Shown here piece after piece: positions 17,167-25,386 of a stretch of DNA of 64,000 nucleotides. Below the pieces are notes generated by a model. The model was not told the origin of the DNA, ran no database searches, and was given only the letters and a program-made list of their open reading frames with translations. How positions within the stretch are numbered: position 1 is the stretch's first letter; the number at the start of each line of letters is the position of its first letter. This DNA is from Candidatus Cloacimonadota bacterium (GTDB lineage Bacteria > Cloacimonadota > Cloacimonadia > Cloacimonadales > Cloacimonadaceae), in NCBI GenBank assembly GCA_030154085.1, contig JASKKR010000004.1, forward strand, positions 36,810 through 100,809, in the 5' to 3' direction. The translations under genes and the position numbers were made by a program.

Positions 17167-17963
17167 AATACAGAGCTGAATATAGCATAGAAAAGTTTAA
17201 AAACTTCAGCTATGACTCTCAAGTCAAAGCTCTCTCAAAGCTCCTTCGCGAGCTGGAATTTTATATATCGGATGCCGACAAACGCGGGACTATACTTACC
17301 CAGATAAAGAAGCTATATCCGCTTTGCCGAAAGCCAATTCCTTCCAAGATGGAAAAGCTTATCTTATCTTTGCCCGAAGATCCTTTCAGATTATTAAAAC
17401 TTCTTGCAGATTATCATAAAAATACTACTATCAAAGATAGTCAGATTCTGCTTCACACCGGGGATGGCGGACACCGTCCTGATCCCAGATTCCAAGCCCG
17501 TTCCTCTGAAATTAAACTGATTGCAGACAATCTGCGTAGCGTTTTCAATGTGGGTTCCCTCTTTCGCAGCTCTGAATGTTTGGGAATTGCAGAATTGATT
17601 TTGTGTGGCATAAGTCCGGATCCAGGGCATCCCAACATGGAAAAGACAGCTTTGGGAACGACAGAACGGGTAGCCTGGAAACACGTTGACAAGAGCAAGG
17701 ATGCTATCCTGCAGCTAAAAAAAGAACACTATACAATTTACGCCTTGGAGACTGCTGAACCATCAAGCTCCGTCTTCGAAACCAGATTTGACCTACCAAT
17801 GGCGCTTGTAGTGGGCAATGAAGCTCTGGGCATAGATCCGGAAATCCTCAATCTCTGTGATCATATTGTCTATCTACCTGTTCTGGGCTGGAAAAATTCG
17901 CTTAATGTGAGCGTGGCTGCAGCAATAACTCTCTATCACATAGTTTTTGGGGGTTCAAAATGA
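17163..17963 (+). CDS. SPOUT-family RNA 2'-O-methyltransferase (TrmH/SpoU)
   Basis: Residues 1-110 are helical and unassigned, perhaps RNA binding. Residues about 115-262 hold the three SpoU motifs: NLRSVFNVGSLFRSSE, LVVGNEALGID and LPVLGWKNSLNVSVAAAI. The arginine in motif 1 and the asparagine in motif 3 mark 2'-O-ribose methylation of tRNA or rRNA. The exact target cannot be read. The gene overlaps gmhB and the XdhC-like gene by 4 bases each, so it is in the lptD operon. Confidence 0.9.
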   Translation: MKYRAEYSIEKFKNFSYDSQVKALSKLLRELEFYISDADKRGTILTQIKKLYPLCRKPIPSKMEKLILSLPEDPFRLLKLLADYHKNTTIKDSQILLHTGDGGHRPDPRFQARSSEIKLIADNLRSVFNVGSLFRSSECLGIAELILCGISPDPGHPNMEKTALGTTERVAWKHVDKSKDAILQLKKEHYTIYALETAEPSSSVFETRFDLPMALVVGNEALGIDPEILNLCDHIVYLPVLGWKNSLNVSVAAAITLYHIVFGGSK

Positions 17964-18757
17964 CAGATCCTAAATATTATGAAAAAATTCTTCAGATGCA
18001 ATCCGTCAATTCTCCCTTGTGGCAAGCAATCATTGTGGAGACTGATGGTTCCACGCCTGCTAAGAACGGGATGAAACTTCTTATCCCTCTAGAAGGGGAT
18101 TGTTATGGCAATCTCGGCGGGGGAGAGATGGAGCATCTCACAATCGATTTTATACGAGATAATCGCCCTGAGAAAAGTTTATGTGTCCACTATGACCTTG
18201 GGAAGGGTCAGCTAAATAATCTGATCCCCACTCATATGATTTGCGGAGGCACTGCCACGGTCTTCATTGAACCCATCTTTGTGGCAAAAAAGCTCTATAT
18301 TTTTGGTGCTGGACATTGTGGCAAAGAACTTGGCAGACTTGCTAAAAAATGTGGATTCTGGGTGCTATTGGTGGACAATCGCAAGGATGTCTTGGATAAT
18401 GCTCCAGAAGACACATATCATGAAAAACACTTTAGTGATTTTCATGATATCTATCAAGATCTTTCCTGGGATGACAATAGTTGGTTGGTGATTATGACAC
18501 ATGCTCATACTCATGATGCCAGCATCTTGGAGCAATGTCTTCGCCAAAGATTTAGCTATCTTGGCATGATCGGCAGCCATAGCAAAGTAGAGCAAACTTT
18601 TAGGAATCTGAAGGCAAAAGGTTTTACAGAAGAAATGCTTAGTTTAGTTCATGCGCCTATTGGCATGAAAATCGGCAGCCAAACTCCAATAGAGATAGCC
18701 ATCAGCATCATGGCTGAGATCATCAGCGTTTACCAAGATGCAACGATAAAGTCTTGA
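17960..18757 (+). CDS. XdhC/CoxI-family molybdenum hydroxylase accessory protein
   Basis: The 265 residues have an XdhC/CoxI N-terminal domain (GSTPAKNGMKLLI, then MICGGTATVFIEP) and a Rossmann-like C-terminal domain (FGAGHCGKELGRLAKKCGFW, VDNRKDV, IGSHSKVEQTF, HAPIGMKIGSQTPIEIA). XdhC proteins bind and sulfurate molybdenum cofactor for xanthine dehydrogenase-type enzymes. No such hydroxylase lies in this window, so the partner is elsewhere or the protein has another job, such as selenium-dependent hydroxylase maturation. It closes the lptD operon. Confidence 0.87.
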   Translation: MTDPKYYEKILQMQSVNSPLWQAIIVETDGSTPAKNGMKLLIPLEGDCYGNLGGGEMEHLTIDFIRDNRPEKSLCVHYDLGKGQLNNLIPTHMICGGTATVFIEPIFVAKKLYIFGAGHCGKELGRLAKKCGFWVLLVDNRKDVLDNAPEDTYHEKHFSDFHDIYQDLSWDDNSWLVIMTHAHTHDASILEQCLRQRFSYLGMIGSHSKVEQTFRNLKAKGFTEEMLSLVHAPIGMKIGSQTPIEIAISIMAEIISVYQDATIKS

Positions 18758-19016
18758 TCTCATCGAGTGCTTAATGGAAAATATGCTAAATTCAGGATCT
18801 TAGCTACTTAGATGGGAATAGGTTGTCTAATTAGCAACTGCAATAATTTCGTAACATACTACAATTTGGATTATTTCCTAGGATATGCTGCGTGAATATA
18901 AATAGAATCTTGCTTAAGATTTCTACTCAGGGGAAATCTATATGGTAACAGTTTGACTTGACAATTGATTTATTTGTGAAATGTTTGTCTTTGCTTACTG
19001 ATATTGGAGAAAAGAT

Positions 19017-19745
19017 ATGAGAAAAATTAGCTCCGTGAAGCTTGAACGTTATATGCGGCATACTTTTGTAGTTCTTACAGCCCTGGCTGCTGTATATAAC
19101 ATTATCGATCAACAATGGGAAATATTTTTTTCAGCAATCACGACTTTGATTCTCTTTTTGTTGCCAACGATATTTACTAAACGTACCAGGATTTCGATTC
19201 CTGCTCCTTTCCAGATTGTCATTTTGATATTTATTTTCGCCTCCATGTACCTTGGTGAGATTCACAGTTATTTCTACCGCTATCGTTGGTGGGATTTAAT
19301 GCTCCACTCGCTATCTGCTGTGATCTTGGCATATGTTGGATTTCTTTTGATCTATGCACTGAATAAAGATAGGCGGATAGAAGTGAAAATAAACCCTTTT
19401 TTTATGGCGCTCTTTAGTTTTTGCTTTGCTGTGATGATAGGTACTATTTGGGAAATCTTTGAATACTTAGTAGATGCCAGTTTAGGTGTAAACATGCAAA
19501 AAGCCAGGAATCTGGAGCAGATATATGGTTTCTTTGACACAAGATTAGGTGTTATGGATACCATGCAAGATTTTATTGTAAATACTATTGGCGCTTTATT
19601 AGTATCTACCATAGGATATAGTCATATAAAACATAGAAAAGATGAGGATTCCGCATTCTGGATATTTCATCGGCAATTTATAGAAGAAAATCCAGAACTC
19701 TTTGGAGAAGAGCCAAAACAAAGAGCAGATTCCAGCTCAAAATAG
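19017..19745 (+). CDS. YjdF/DUF2238-like integral membrane protein
   Basis: The 242-residue protein has about six membrane helices between residues 15 and 205. Conserved-looking charged residues sit within them: YLGEIHSYFYRYRWWDLMLH, IWEIFEYLVD and TMQDFIVNTIGALL, which match the DUF2238 (YjdF) pattern. Function is unknown; the buried acidic and histidine residues suggest a channel, carrier or membrane enzyme. The ribosome site is TTGGAGAAA. It is monocistronic and followed 31 bases later by a palindromic repeat. Confidence 0.75.
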   Translation: MRKISSVKLERYMRHTFVVLTALAAVYNIIDQQWEIFFSAITTLILFLLPTIFTKRTRISIPAPFQIVILIFIFASMYLGEIHSYFYRYRWWDLMLHSLSAVILAYVGFLLIYALNKDRRIEVKINPFFMALFSFCFAVMIGTIWEIFEYLVDASLGVNMQKARNLEQIYGFFDTRLGVMDTMQDFIVNTIGALLVSTIGYSHIKHRKDEDSAFWIFHRQFIEENPELFGEEPKQRADSSSK

Positions 19746-19776
19746 TATAGCTAAAGCTCTGTTTTGCAGGCTTTCT

Positions 19777-19853
19777 GATGCCTTCCCCGTTTCTCGCTCA
19801 TTTGAGAAGTGAGCAAGAAACGAGAAAATAAGGAGTTACAGCTTTGTGAAGTA
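19777..19853 (+). repeat. 77-bp palindromic intergenic repeat, copy 2
   Basis: The arms CGTTTCTCGCTCA and TGAGCAAGAAACG pair at 12 of 13 positions around TTTGAGAAG. The tail with AAATAAGGAGTTACAG is identical to copy 1. It lies 31 bases after the YjdF-like gene and before the oxidoreductase operon, in the same orientation as the gene it follows. Confidence 0.88.
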
Positions 19854-19975
19854 TATAGCATAGCCTATAAAGGGGAATGGAGGAAAATGAAGAAAATCTG
19901 GGAAATTGGTTGACAGAATACTCGATCTCAGGCTCGTATCGCTATAGAAAAAAATATATCATAAGGAGTACAACC

Positions 19976-20179
19976 ATGGCACGAACAACGGTTGACCCAA
20001 AGTTCTGCAAAGGATGTGGCTTATGCATTGAGGATTGCCCGAAAAAGATCCTACGATTTTCGGAAAATATCAATGACAAAGGCTATCACTATGCAGAATG
20101 TTTTGCACAAGAAGAGTGCATCGCATGTAAAATTTGCTACATAACCTGCCCGGATGTGGCAATAACGGTTGAGAAGTGA
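19976..20179 (+). CDS. 2-oxoacid:ferredoxin oxidoreductase delta subunit (2x[4Fe-4S] ferredoxin)
   Basis: I place the start at 19976, where AAGGAG lies 8 bases upstream and the ferredoxin fold begins at once (67 residues). The same frame is open back to an ATG at 19877, but those 33 extra residues match nothing. Two clusters are bound by C11-C14-C17-C21 and C48-C51-C54-C58; C42 is an extra cysteine. The subunit passes electrons from the TPP enzyme to free ferredoxin. Order delta-alpha-beta-gamma with short gaps marks one operon. Confidence 0.9.
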   Translation: MARTTVDPKFCKGCGLCIEDCPKKILRFSENINDKGYHYAECFAQEECIACKICYITCPDVAITVEK

Positions 20180-20186
20180 GGTAATA

Positions 20187-21272
20187 ATGGCGAAGATATT
20201 GATGAAAGGAAATGAAGCTATAGCAGAAGCTGCAATCCGCAGTGGTTGCAGATTGTATTTTGCTTATCCCATTACTCCTCAAAGTGAATTGATTGAATAT
20301 ATGGCACGCATGATGCCAAAAGTAAATGGCACATTTTTGCAAGCCGAGAGTGAAGTCGCTGCCATCAATATGGTTTATGGAGCGGCTGGCAGTGGAAAAA
20401 GAGTGATGACCTCATCCTCATCTCCAGGGATCTCATTGAAGATGGAAGGCATCTCCTATATTGCCGGAGCAGAACTGCCAGCAGTGATCGTAAACGTCCA
20501 GCGCGGTGGTCCTGGTCTCGGAGACATCCAACCTGCACAAGGTGACTATTTCCAGGCCACTAAAGGTGGAGGTCATGGTGACTACCGGCTCATCGTGTTG
20601 GCTCCTGCATCAGTGCAAGAATTTGCTGACATGGCTTCGGAAGCTTTTGAACTTGCAGATAAATATCGCAATCCGGTTATGATCCTGGCAGACGGTATGC
20701 TGGGTCAGATGATGGAACCGGTAGAATTTAAAGAAGCACTCACTGATGCTGAGATCGAGGAACTGCCCAAGAAACATGAATCTTGGTGCATTTGTCCCAA
20801 TGAAGATGGTGATAAGAAACACCATCATGAGATCAATTCTCTTGAGATTGATCCTGTGGTTTTGGAAAAACACGTCACTAAACTCTACGAAAAGTATGCC
20901 GAGATCGAGAAAAATGAGATCAGTTATGAGCGCTATAACATTTCTGATGACAATGAAGTGCTCTGCGTAGCCTGGGGAACTGCCTCCCGCATCGTCAAAT
21001 CCGCTATCAATGAAGTGAAAAAAGATGGCAAAAGTGTAGGCATGATCCGCCCCATTAAAGTTTGGCCATATCCCTATGAAGCCATAGCTCAAGCTATTGG
21101 TCCGAAGGTCAAAAAAGTATATGTCTTTGAGCTAAATACTGGTCAGATGTTGGACGACGTCAAAATCGCAGTAGCTGGCAAAGTCCCGGTTGAATTCTGG
21201 GGCAAAGTGGGTGGAGTAGTCTTTACTCCTGCGGAAATCAAAGAAAAGCTTGAAGCTTGTTTTAAGGAGTAG
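20187..21272 (+). CDS. vorB: 2-oxoacid:ferredoxin oxidoreductase alpha subunit (VorB-like)
   Basis: The protein (361 residues) starts at ATG 20187; a TTG 18 bases earlier overlaps the ferredoxin gene and is less likely. MKGNEAIAEAAIRSGC, YFAYPITPQSE, VQRGGPGLGDIQPAQGDY and GGHGD are the typical PFOR domain I and II motifs. The enzyme oxidatively decarboxylates a 2-oxoacid to acyl-CoA and reduces ferredoxin. The sequence reads closest to branched-chain 2-oxoacid (Vor) enzymes, but 2-oxoglutarate (Kor) cannot be excluded. In a fermenter it would serve valine/leucine/isoleucine breakdown. Confidence 0.88.
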   Translation: MAKILMKGNEAIAEAAIRSGCRLYFAYPITPQSELIEYMARMMPKVNGTFLQAESEVAAINMVYGAAGSGKRVMTSSSSPGISLKMEGISYIAGAELPAVIVNVQRGGPGLGDIQPAQGDYFQATKGGGHGDYRLIVLAPASVQEFADMASEAFELADKYRNPVMILADGMLGQMMEPVEFKEALTDAEIEELPKKHESWCICPNEDGDKKHHHEINSLEIDPVVLEKHVTKLYEKYAEIEKNEISYERYNISDDNEVLCVAWGTASRIVKSAINEVKKDGKSVGMIRPIKVWPYPYEAIAQAIGPKVKKVYVFELNTGQMLDDVKIAVAGKVPVEFWGKVGGVVFTPAEIKEKLEACFKE

Positions 21273-21275
21273 AAC

Positions 21276-22019
21276 GTGGAAAAGATATCATATAGACCAG
21301 AGTCTCTAACTCAAACTCCCTTTACCTACTGTCCTGGATGTCTGCATGGCGTAGCACATCGCCTCATTGCAGAAGCTGTGGACGAACATGGATTGATCAA
21401 CAAAATGGCTGGAGTCGCTCCGGTTGGCTGTTCAGTCTTTGCTTATAAATTCTTCAATTTTGACATGGCTGAAGCAGCGCATGGGCGTGCTCCTGCTGTC
21501 GCTACAGGCATCAAGCGTGCCAGACCAGACATGCATGTCTTTACCTATCAAGGTGATGGAGATCTCGCCGCAATCGGAACTGCCGAGATTGTGCATGCTG
21601 CAAATCGTGGCGAAAAGATATCTGTATTCTTTGTTAACAATGCTATCTATGGGATGACAGGCGGTCAGATGGCTCCTACTACGTTGCCGGATATGAAGAC
21701 TACGACCAGTCCTTATGGTCGAGATACAGATGACATTGGCTATCCCATCCGTGTGTGTGAGTTGCTTGATACCTTGGTGTCGCCATATTACATTGAGCGG
21801 GTCTCCTTGCTCAGTACGGCAGATATCCTCAGAGCCAAAAAAGCTGTGTCTAAGGCTATTCAGTATAACAAAGAAGGTCGCGGGTTTACCTTTATTGAAT
21901 TCGTCTCTACCTGTCCGACAAACTGGGGTCTCGATCCCCTCAAAGCTCGCACTTGGGCGAAAGAAAATATGTTGCCCTTCTTCAAATTGGGCTGCTTTAG
22001 AGATAAAGGAGCGGAATGA
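21276..22019 (+). CDS. 2-oxoacid:ferredoxin oxidoreductase beta subunit (TPP-binding)
   Basis: The 247 residues contain FTYCPGCLHGVAHR, the GDGD thiamine-pyrophosphate motif (in YQGDGDLAAIGTAE), and NNAIYGMTGGQMAPTT. The cysteines of CPGC and VGCSVF probably hold the internal iron-sulphur cluster or its remnant. The start is GTG with AAGGAG 6-7 bases upstream; it begins 3 bases after the alpha stop and overlaps gamma by 4. It is the catalytic half of the complex. Confidence 0.9.
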   Translation: MEKISYRPESLTQTPFTYCPGCLHGVAHRLIAEAVDEHGLINKMAGVAPVGCSVFAYKFFNFDMAEAAHGRAPAVATGIKRARPDMHVFTYQGDGDLAAIGTAEIVHAANRGEKISVFFVNNAIYGMTGGQMAPTTLPDMKTTTSPYGRDTDDIGYPIRVCELLDTLVSPYYIERVSLLSTADILRAKKAVSKAIQYNKEGRGFTFIEFVSTCPTNWGLDPLKARTWAKENMLPFFKLGCFRDKGAE

Positions 22020-22558
22020 TGACTACTGAATTAATCTGTGCAGGTTTTGGTGGACAAGGGGTACTAACGATTGGCAAATTTATCGCCAAAGCTGGAATGG
22101 CTGAAGGTAAAAACGTATCTTGGCTTCCTTCCTACGGACCTGAGATGCGCGGGGGAACAGCTAATGTCTCCACCGTGGTCTCTGACGAGCCAATTGCCTC
22201 TCCGATAGTCAGTTTCCCCGATGTCTTGGTAGCTCTCAATCAGCCTTCCATCGATAAATTCGCTGACTCTATCCGTCCTGGTGGAATCCTGATCTACAAT
22301 ACAAACATGTGTCCTAATGGTTGCAAACGTGAAGATATCACCAAGATAGCATCTCCCATGAACGACATAGCTATGGAGATAGGAAATGCTATGGTGCTAA
22401 ACATGCTGGCGATCGGTATCATTATCGGTAAAACCGGCTTGATTAAATATGAAACGATGGAAGAAGATCTTTCAAACTTTATGAAAGATAGAAATCCAGA
22501 ACTACTCGAACTCAACCTTAAAGCTATTAAACGGGGTATTGAGATCGGCAAAAGCTGA
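22016..22558 (+). CDS. 2-oxoacid:ferredoxin oxidoreductase gamma subunit
   Basis: The 180-residue gamma domain has GFGGQGVLTIGKFIAKAG, PSYGPEMRGGTANV, VVSDEPIASPIV and VALNQPS, the standard set. It contributes to CoA binding and contacts alpha. A double ATG starts the gene, the second at 22019, after AAAGGAGCGG. It ends the oxidoreductase operon; a hairpin with a U-run follows 20 bases later. Confidence 0.92.
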   Translation: MMTTELICAGFGGQGVLTIGKFIAKAGMAEGKNVSWLPSYGPEMRGGTANVSTVVSDEPIASPIVSFPDVLVALNQPSIDKFADSIRPGGILIYNTNMCPNGCKREDITKIASPMNDIAMEIGNAMVLNMLAIGIIIGKTGLIKYETMEEDLSNFMKDRNPELLELNLKAIKRGIEIGKS

Positions 22559-22577
22559 GATCGATATGCCAATGGTT

Positions 22578-22607
22578 AGGGGGTGGTTTCTACCGCCCCT
22601 TTTTTTG
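22578..22607 (+). terminator. intrinsic terminator or attenuator directly before pyrE
   Basis: AGGGG (22578-22582) pairs with CCCCT, and GGT with ACC inside it across a small internal loop. Seven T residues follow, ending at 22606. The hairpin ends 16 bases before the pyrE ATG, and the U-run runs straight into its ribosome site. It may end the oxidoreductase transcript, or act as an attenuator that sets readthrough into pyrE. Confidence 0.72.
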
Positions 22608-22621
22608 GAAAAGGAGCTAGC

Positions 22622-23410
22622 ATGGAAAAAGATATTGTCACTATAGCCAGCTATACCGATCTCTTTGAAGCCGAGATGGCAAAGGGATATCTCGAAGATA
22701 GCGGATATGAAGTTTATCTCCAAAATGAGCGGATTCTAAGCATGTATCCCTCAATGGCAGGGGATATGTATATGATAGAGTTGCAAGTATATGCCGATGT
22801 GGAAAATGAGGCCAAGGAACTCTTGGAAGATCTGGATGATGCATATCTGACGAGACAGATCCTCACCAAGGAGCAAGCTCTCTTGGAAGGACACTTTCTC
22901 CTCACCAGCGGTAATCACAGTAATCAGTATGTCGAGAAGATACGTATCTTGCAAAATCCTGAAGCTACCCACATCCTCTGTAAAAGGCTGGCAAGCAGAC
23001 TGCAAGACTACAATTTCGACGTTGTGATTGGTCCTGCTTATGGAGCGATTGTCCTTGCTTTTGAGGTCGCCAGAGCGTTGAATAAAGACTTTGTCTTTAC
23101 GCAAAGAAAAGATGGAGCGATGGTTTTCCGCAGCGGCTTTGATCTCTCACAGATCCATAAAGCCATCATCATTGAAGATGTAGTTACTACAGGTTCCAGT
23201 ATTCAAGAAGTCTTGAAATGTGCCCAAGATAGAGGCATAGAAGTTGTTGCTGCCGGTCTGTTGGTGGATCGGAGCGCAGGAAAATTAGATATTGGAGTTC
23301 CGGTAGAAAGTTTGCTAACTCTTGAATTACCTTTTTGGAGTCCCGAAGAGTGTGACCTATGCAAGCTCGGAGTTGAACTCACTAAACCAGGGAGTAGTGA
23401 CAAACAATAA
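22622..23410 (+). CDS. pyrE: orotate phosphoribosyltransferase with N-terminal DUF2007 domain
   Basis: The start is ATG 22622 after AAAAGGAGC; an upstream start at 22583 would run through the terminator. The protein has 262 residues. Residues 1-73 look like DUF2007 (IASYTDLFEAEMAKGYLEDS, then ELQVYADVENEAKELL). Residues about 78-262 are orotate phosphoribosyltransferase: GHFLLTSGNHSNQYVEK, IGPAYGAIVLAFEVAR, FTQRKDGAMVFRSGF and the PRPP loop IIIEDVVTTGSS (182-193). The reaction joins orotate to PRPP, giving OMP for pyrimidine synthesis. The N-terminal domain is absent from ordinary PyrE and may sense a ligand. The methyltransferase gene starts on the stop codon. Confidence 0.9.
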   Translation: MEKDIVTIASYTDLFEAEMAKGYLEDSGYEVYLQNERILSMYPSMAGDMYMIELQVYADVENEAKELLEDLDDAYLTRQILTKEQALLEGHFLLTSGNHSNQYVEKIRILQNPEATHILCKRLASRLQDYNFDVVIGPAYGAIVLAFEVARALNKDFVFTQRKDGAMVFRSGFDLSQIHKAIIIEDVVTTGSSIQEVLKCAQDRGIEVVAAGLLVDRSAGKLDIGVPVESLLTLELPFWSPEECDLCKLGVELTKPGSSDKQ

Positions 23411-24789
23411 TGAAGCTAGCTTTGTATTTAAAAGATGAACAAAGCCAGCAAGCGCTCAAATATTATTCCCTAAAATCTTTCTCTAGTGTGCAGATTTATG
23501 GAAAATACTCTCAAGCAATTTCCGACGTTTCTGAGCTGGTTGTCCTACAGAATTTTTCGATGCTGGATATTGGCTTACAAGCATCTCCTCGGCTGGAAGT
23601 ATCAGAACGTTTTGGGATCTTGTGTATTTCCCCTGAGTCTAGCCCTCCGGAAGGGATTCTCGGAGAACTGTTAAAAAGTAAACAGCTTTATGTCCTGGAA
23701 AAAGACTTGCAGGTGCTTGCCTTTCTAAAAGGGTATAAATATGAAGCAGTAGATCTTCTGACTAATTTTTATCGACAAAGCAACCCCCTTAAGTTAATCG
23801 TTACGACTCAACCGGAAATAGTTAATTGCATCATTAGCTCAAATCCAGAGGGTTTTTTTCACTTTATCCTGGCTAAGGATGACATCAAACTATGCTTGGG
23901 TGGGGAATATTGGAATGATGATCCCACCGCTCTACGCAGTGCAGTACATCTGGCGGAAGAGCTTTGCCAAAATTGGGTAGATAAATCACAGATACCTTAT
24001 CTGGAGGCTCGCCAATGTCTCATTGATGGTGGTGGTGCATATGGCTTCTTTGCAGATCGCTATGATTCGTATATGGCACACGTAGATTATGAATTGTGGG
24101 TTGAACGGCTTAAGCTCTGGCATAGAGTATATTCTAACGGAAATCTGAAGCGGATCTTGGAGCTCGCTTGCGGGACGGCAAATGTAGCTTCGCGCTTTGT
24201 GAAAGCAGGCTATGAGGTTGATGCTTGTGATCTCTCGGCACAGATGCTGGTTAATGCAGAACGTAAGCGCTATAGACCCAATCTCTATCAAGCATCGCTC
24301 ACAGACCCTATCCCAGGGAAAGATTATGATCTCATTATGTGCCTTTTTGATAGCATAAACTATCTTAACAATCGGTCTCAGATTAGCCAATGCCTCATAG
24401 AAGTAGAGAAGGCACTAGCACCACAAGGGATATTTATCTTTGATATATCGACCCTTCTTAATAGTATGGAAAATTTCAGTGAACTAGTGAATCATCAACT
24501 TGATAATGATGCACATTTTATACACAAGGCATACTATGAGCCTGGACATAGGCTACAAGTCTCTAAGCTCTACCTTTTTAAAGCTCAGGGAGCAGCGTAT
24601 AGCCTGCATACCGAAGAACATCATCAGAGAGTTTATATGACAGAAGAATTGATTCAAATCATCGCTGATAGCCCTTTGGAATTGCTCGCAATACACAGTA
24701 CCGAGAGTAAGACAAACTTCTATCCAAAAAAGCTATCTGGGCTTGATCATCGTTATTACAGACTTTTCTTTGTCTTAGGTAAAGCCTGA
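23410..24789 (+). CDS. class I SAM-dependent methyltransferase with unassigned N-terminal half
   Basis: The 459 residues end with a methyltransferase domain (about 215-459). The SAM loop is ILELACGTANVA (249-260), followed by DACDLSAQML and YDLIMCLFDSINYL. Residues 1-200 do not match a family I recognise; they are soluble and mixed in composition. The substrate is unknown. The start overlaps the pyrE stop by one base and rnhB starts on its last base, so the three genes are translationally coupled. Confidence 0.75.
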   Translation: MKLALYLKDEQSQQALKYYSLKSFSSVQIYGKYSQAISDVSELVVLQNFSMLDIGLQASPRLEVSERFGILCISPESSPPEGILGELLKSKQLYVLEKDLQVLAFLKGYKYEAVDLLTNFYRQSNPLKLIVTTQPEIVNCIISSNPEGFFHFILAKDDIKLCLGGEYWNDDPTALRSAVHLAEELCQNWVDKSQIPYLEARQCLIDGGGAYGFFADRYDSYMAHVDYELWVERLKLWHRVYSNGNLKRILELACGTANVASRFVKAGYEVDACDLSAQMLVNAERKRYRPNLYQASLTDPIPGKDYDLIMCLFDSINYLNNRSQISQCLIEVEKALAPQGIFIFDISTLLNSMENFSELVNHQLDNDAHFIHKAYYEPGHRLQVSKLYLFKAQGAAYSLHTEEHHQRVYMTEELIQIIADSPLELLAIHSTESKTNFYPKKLSGLDHRYYRLFFVLGKA

Positions 24790-25379
24790 TGCTCCTCTAT
24801 GCCAATGATCTGGATCTGATCAAAAGCCGGGGCATAGACAAGATCATGGGGATTGATGAAGCAGGACGGGGAGCATTGGCTGGTCCAGTTGTTATAGCAG
24901 CTGTTATATTAGACTATCGAGATCCTATCTTGGGGATCAATGACTCAAAGTTAATATCCGCCAAAAAAAGGGAGTTTCTCGCTGCTGAGATAAGAAATCG
25001 AGCAATTGCATATCAGATCGTGAGTCTCGATGCTCAGGTCATAGATGAGATAAATATCCGAGCGGCAAGCCTCAAAGGCTTTGAGCTGGTGTATGACGCC
25101 CTCAAAGATCAAGCAGAATATGCACTGATAGATGGCAGAGATATTCCTTCAAACATCAAGGGTGAGGCTGTGATCAAGGGCGATCAAAAACATGCTTGCA
25201 TATCAGCAGCATCAATTTTAGCAAAAGTGCATCGCGATGCTTTGATGACCAAGATGGATCTTGCCTATCCTGAATATGGATTTGCCATTCATAAAGGATA
25301 CGGTACACGTCGTCACTATGAAGCGCTGGCAACTTGGGGAGCCTGTCCGACTCATCGCCAGACTTTTCGATTATACTGA
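24789..25379 (+). CDS. rnhB: ribonuclease HII
   Basis: The 196 residues show the RNase HII motifs GIDEAGRGALAGPVV, with the first two catalytic acids, then INDSKLISAKKRE, ALIDGRD and AASILAKVHRD. The enzyme cuts 5' of ribonucleotides embedded in DNA. The ATG overlaps the methyltransferase stop. The gene is convergent with DUF2851, 7 bases apart, and no terminator is visible in that gap. Confidence 0.95.
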   Translation: MLLYANDLDLIKSRGIDKIMGIDEAGRGALAGPVVIAAVILDYRDPILGINDSKLISAKKREFLAAEIRNRAIAYQIVSLDAQVIDEINIRAASLKGFELVYDALKDQAEYALIDGRDIPSNIKGEAVIKGDQKHACISAASILAKVHRDALMTKMDLAYPEYGFAIHKGYGTRRHYEALATWGACPTHRQTFRLY

Positions 25380-25386
25380 GAGATAT

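Noticed and set aside
19877..19975. N-terminal extension of the ferredoxin subunit
   Set aside because: The frame is open for 33 more codons, but AAGGAG sits 8 bases before the ATG at 19976 and the extension resembles no ferredoxin family member.
20610..21092. 160-codon leftward frame in the oxidoreductase alpha gene
   Set aside because: Antisense to conserved vorB-like sequence; no start signals.
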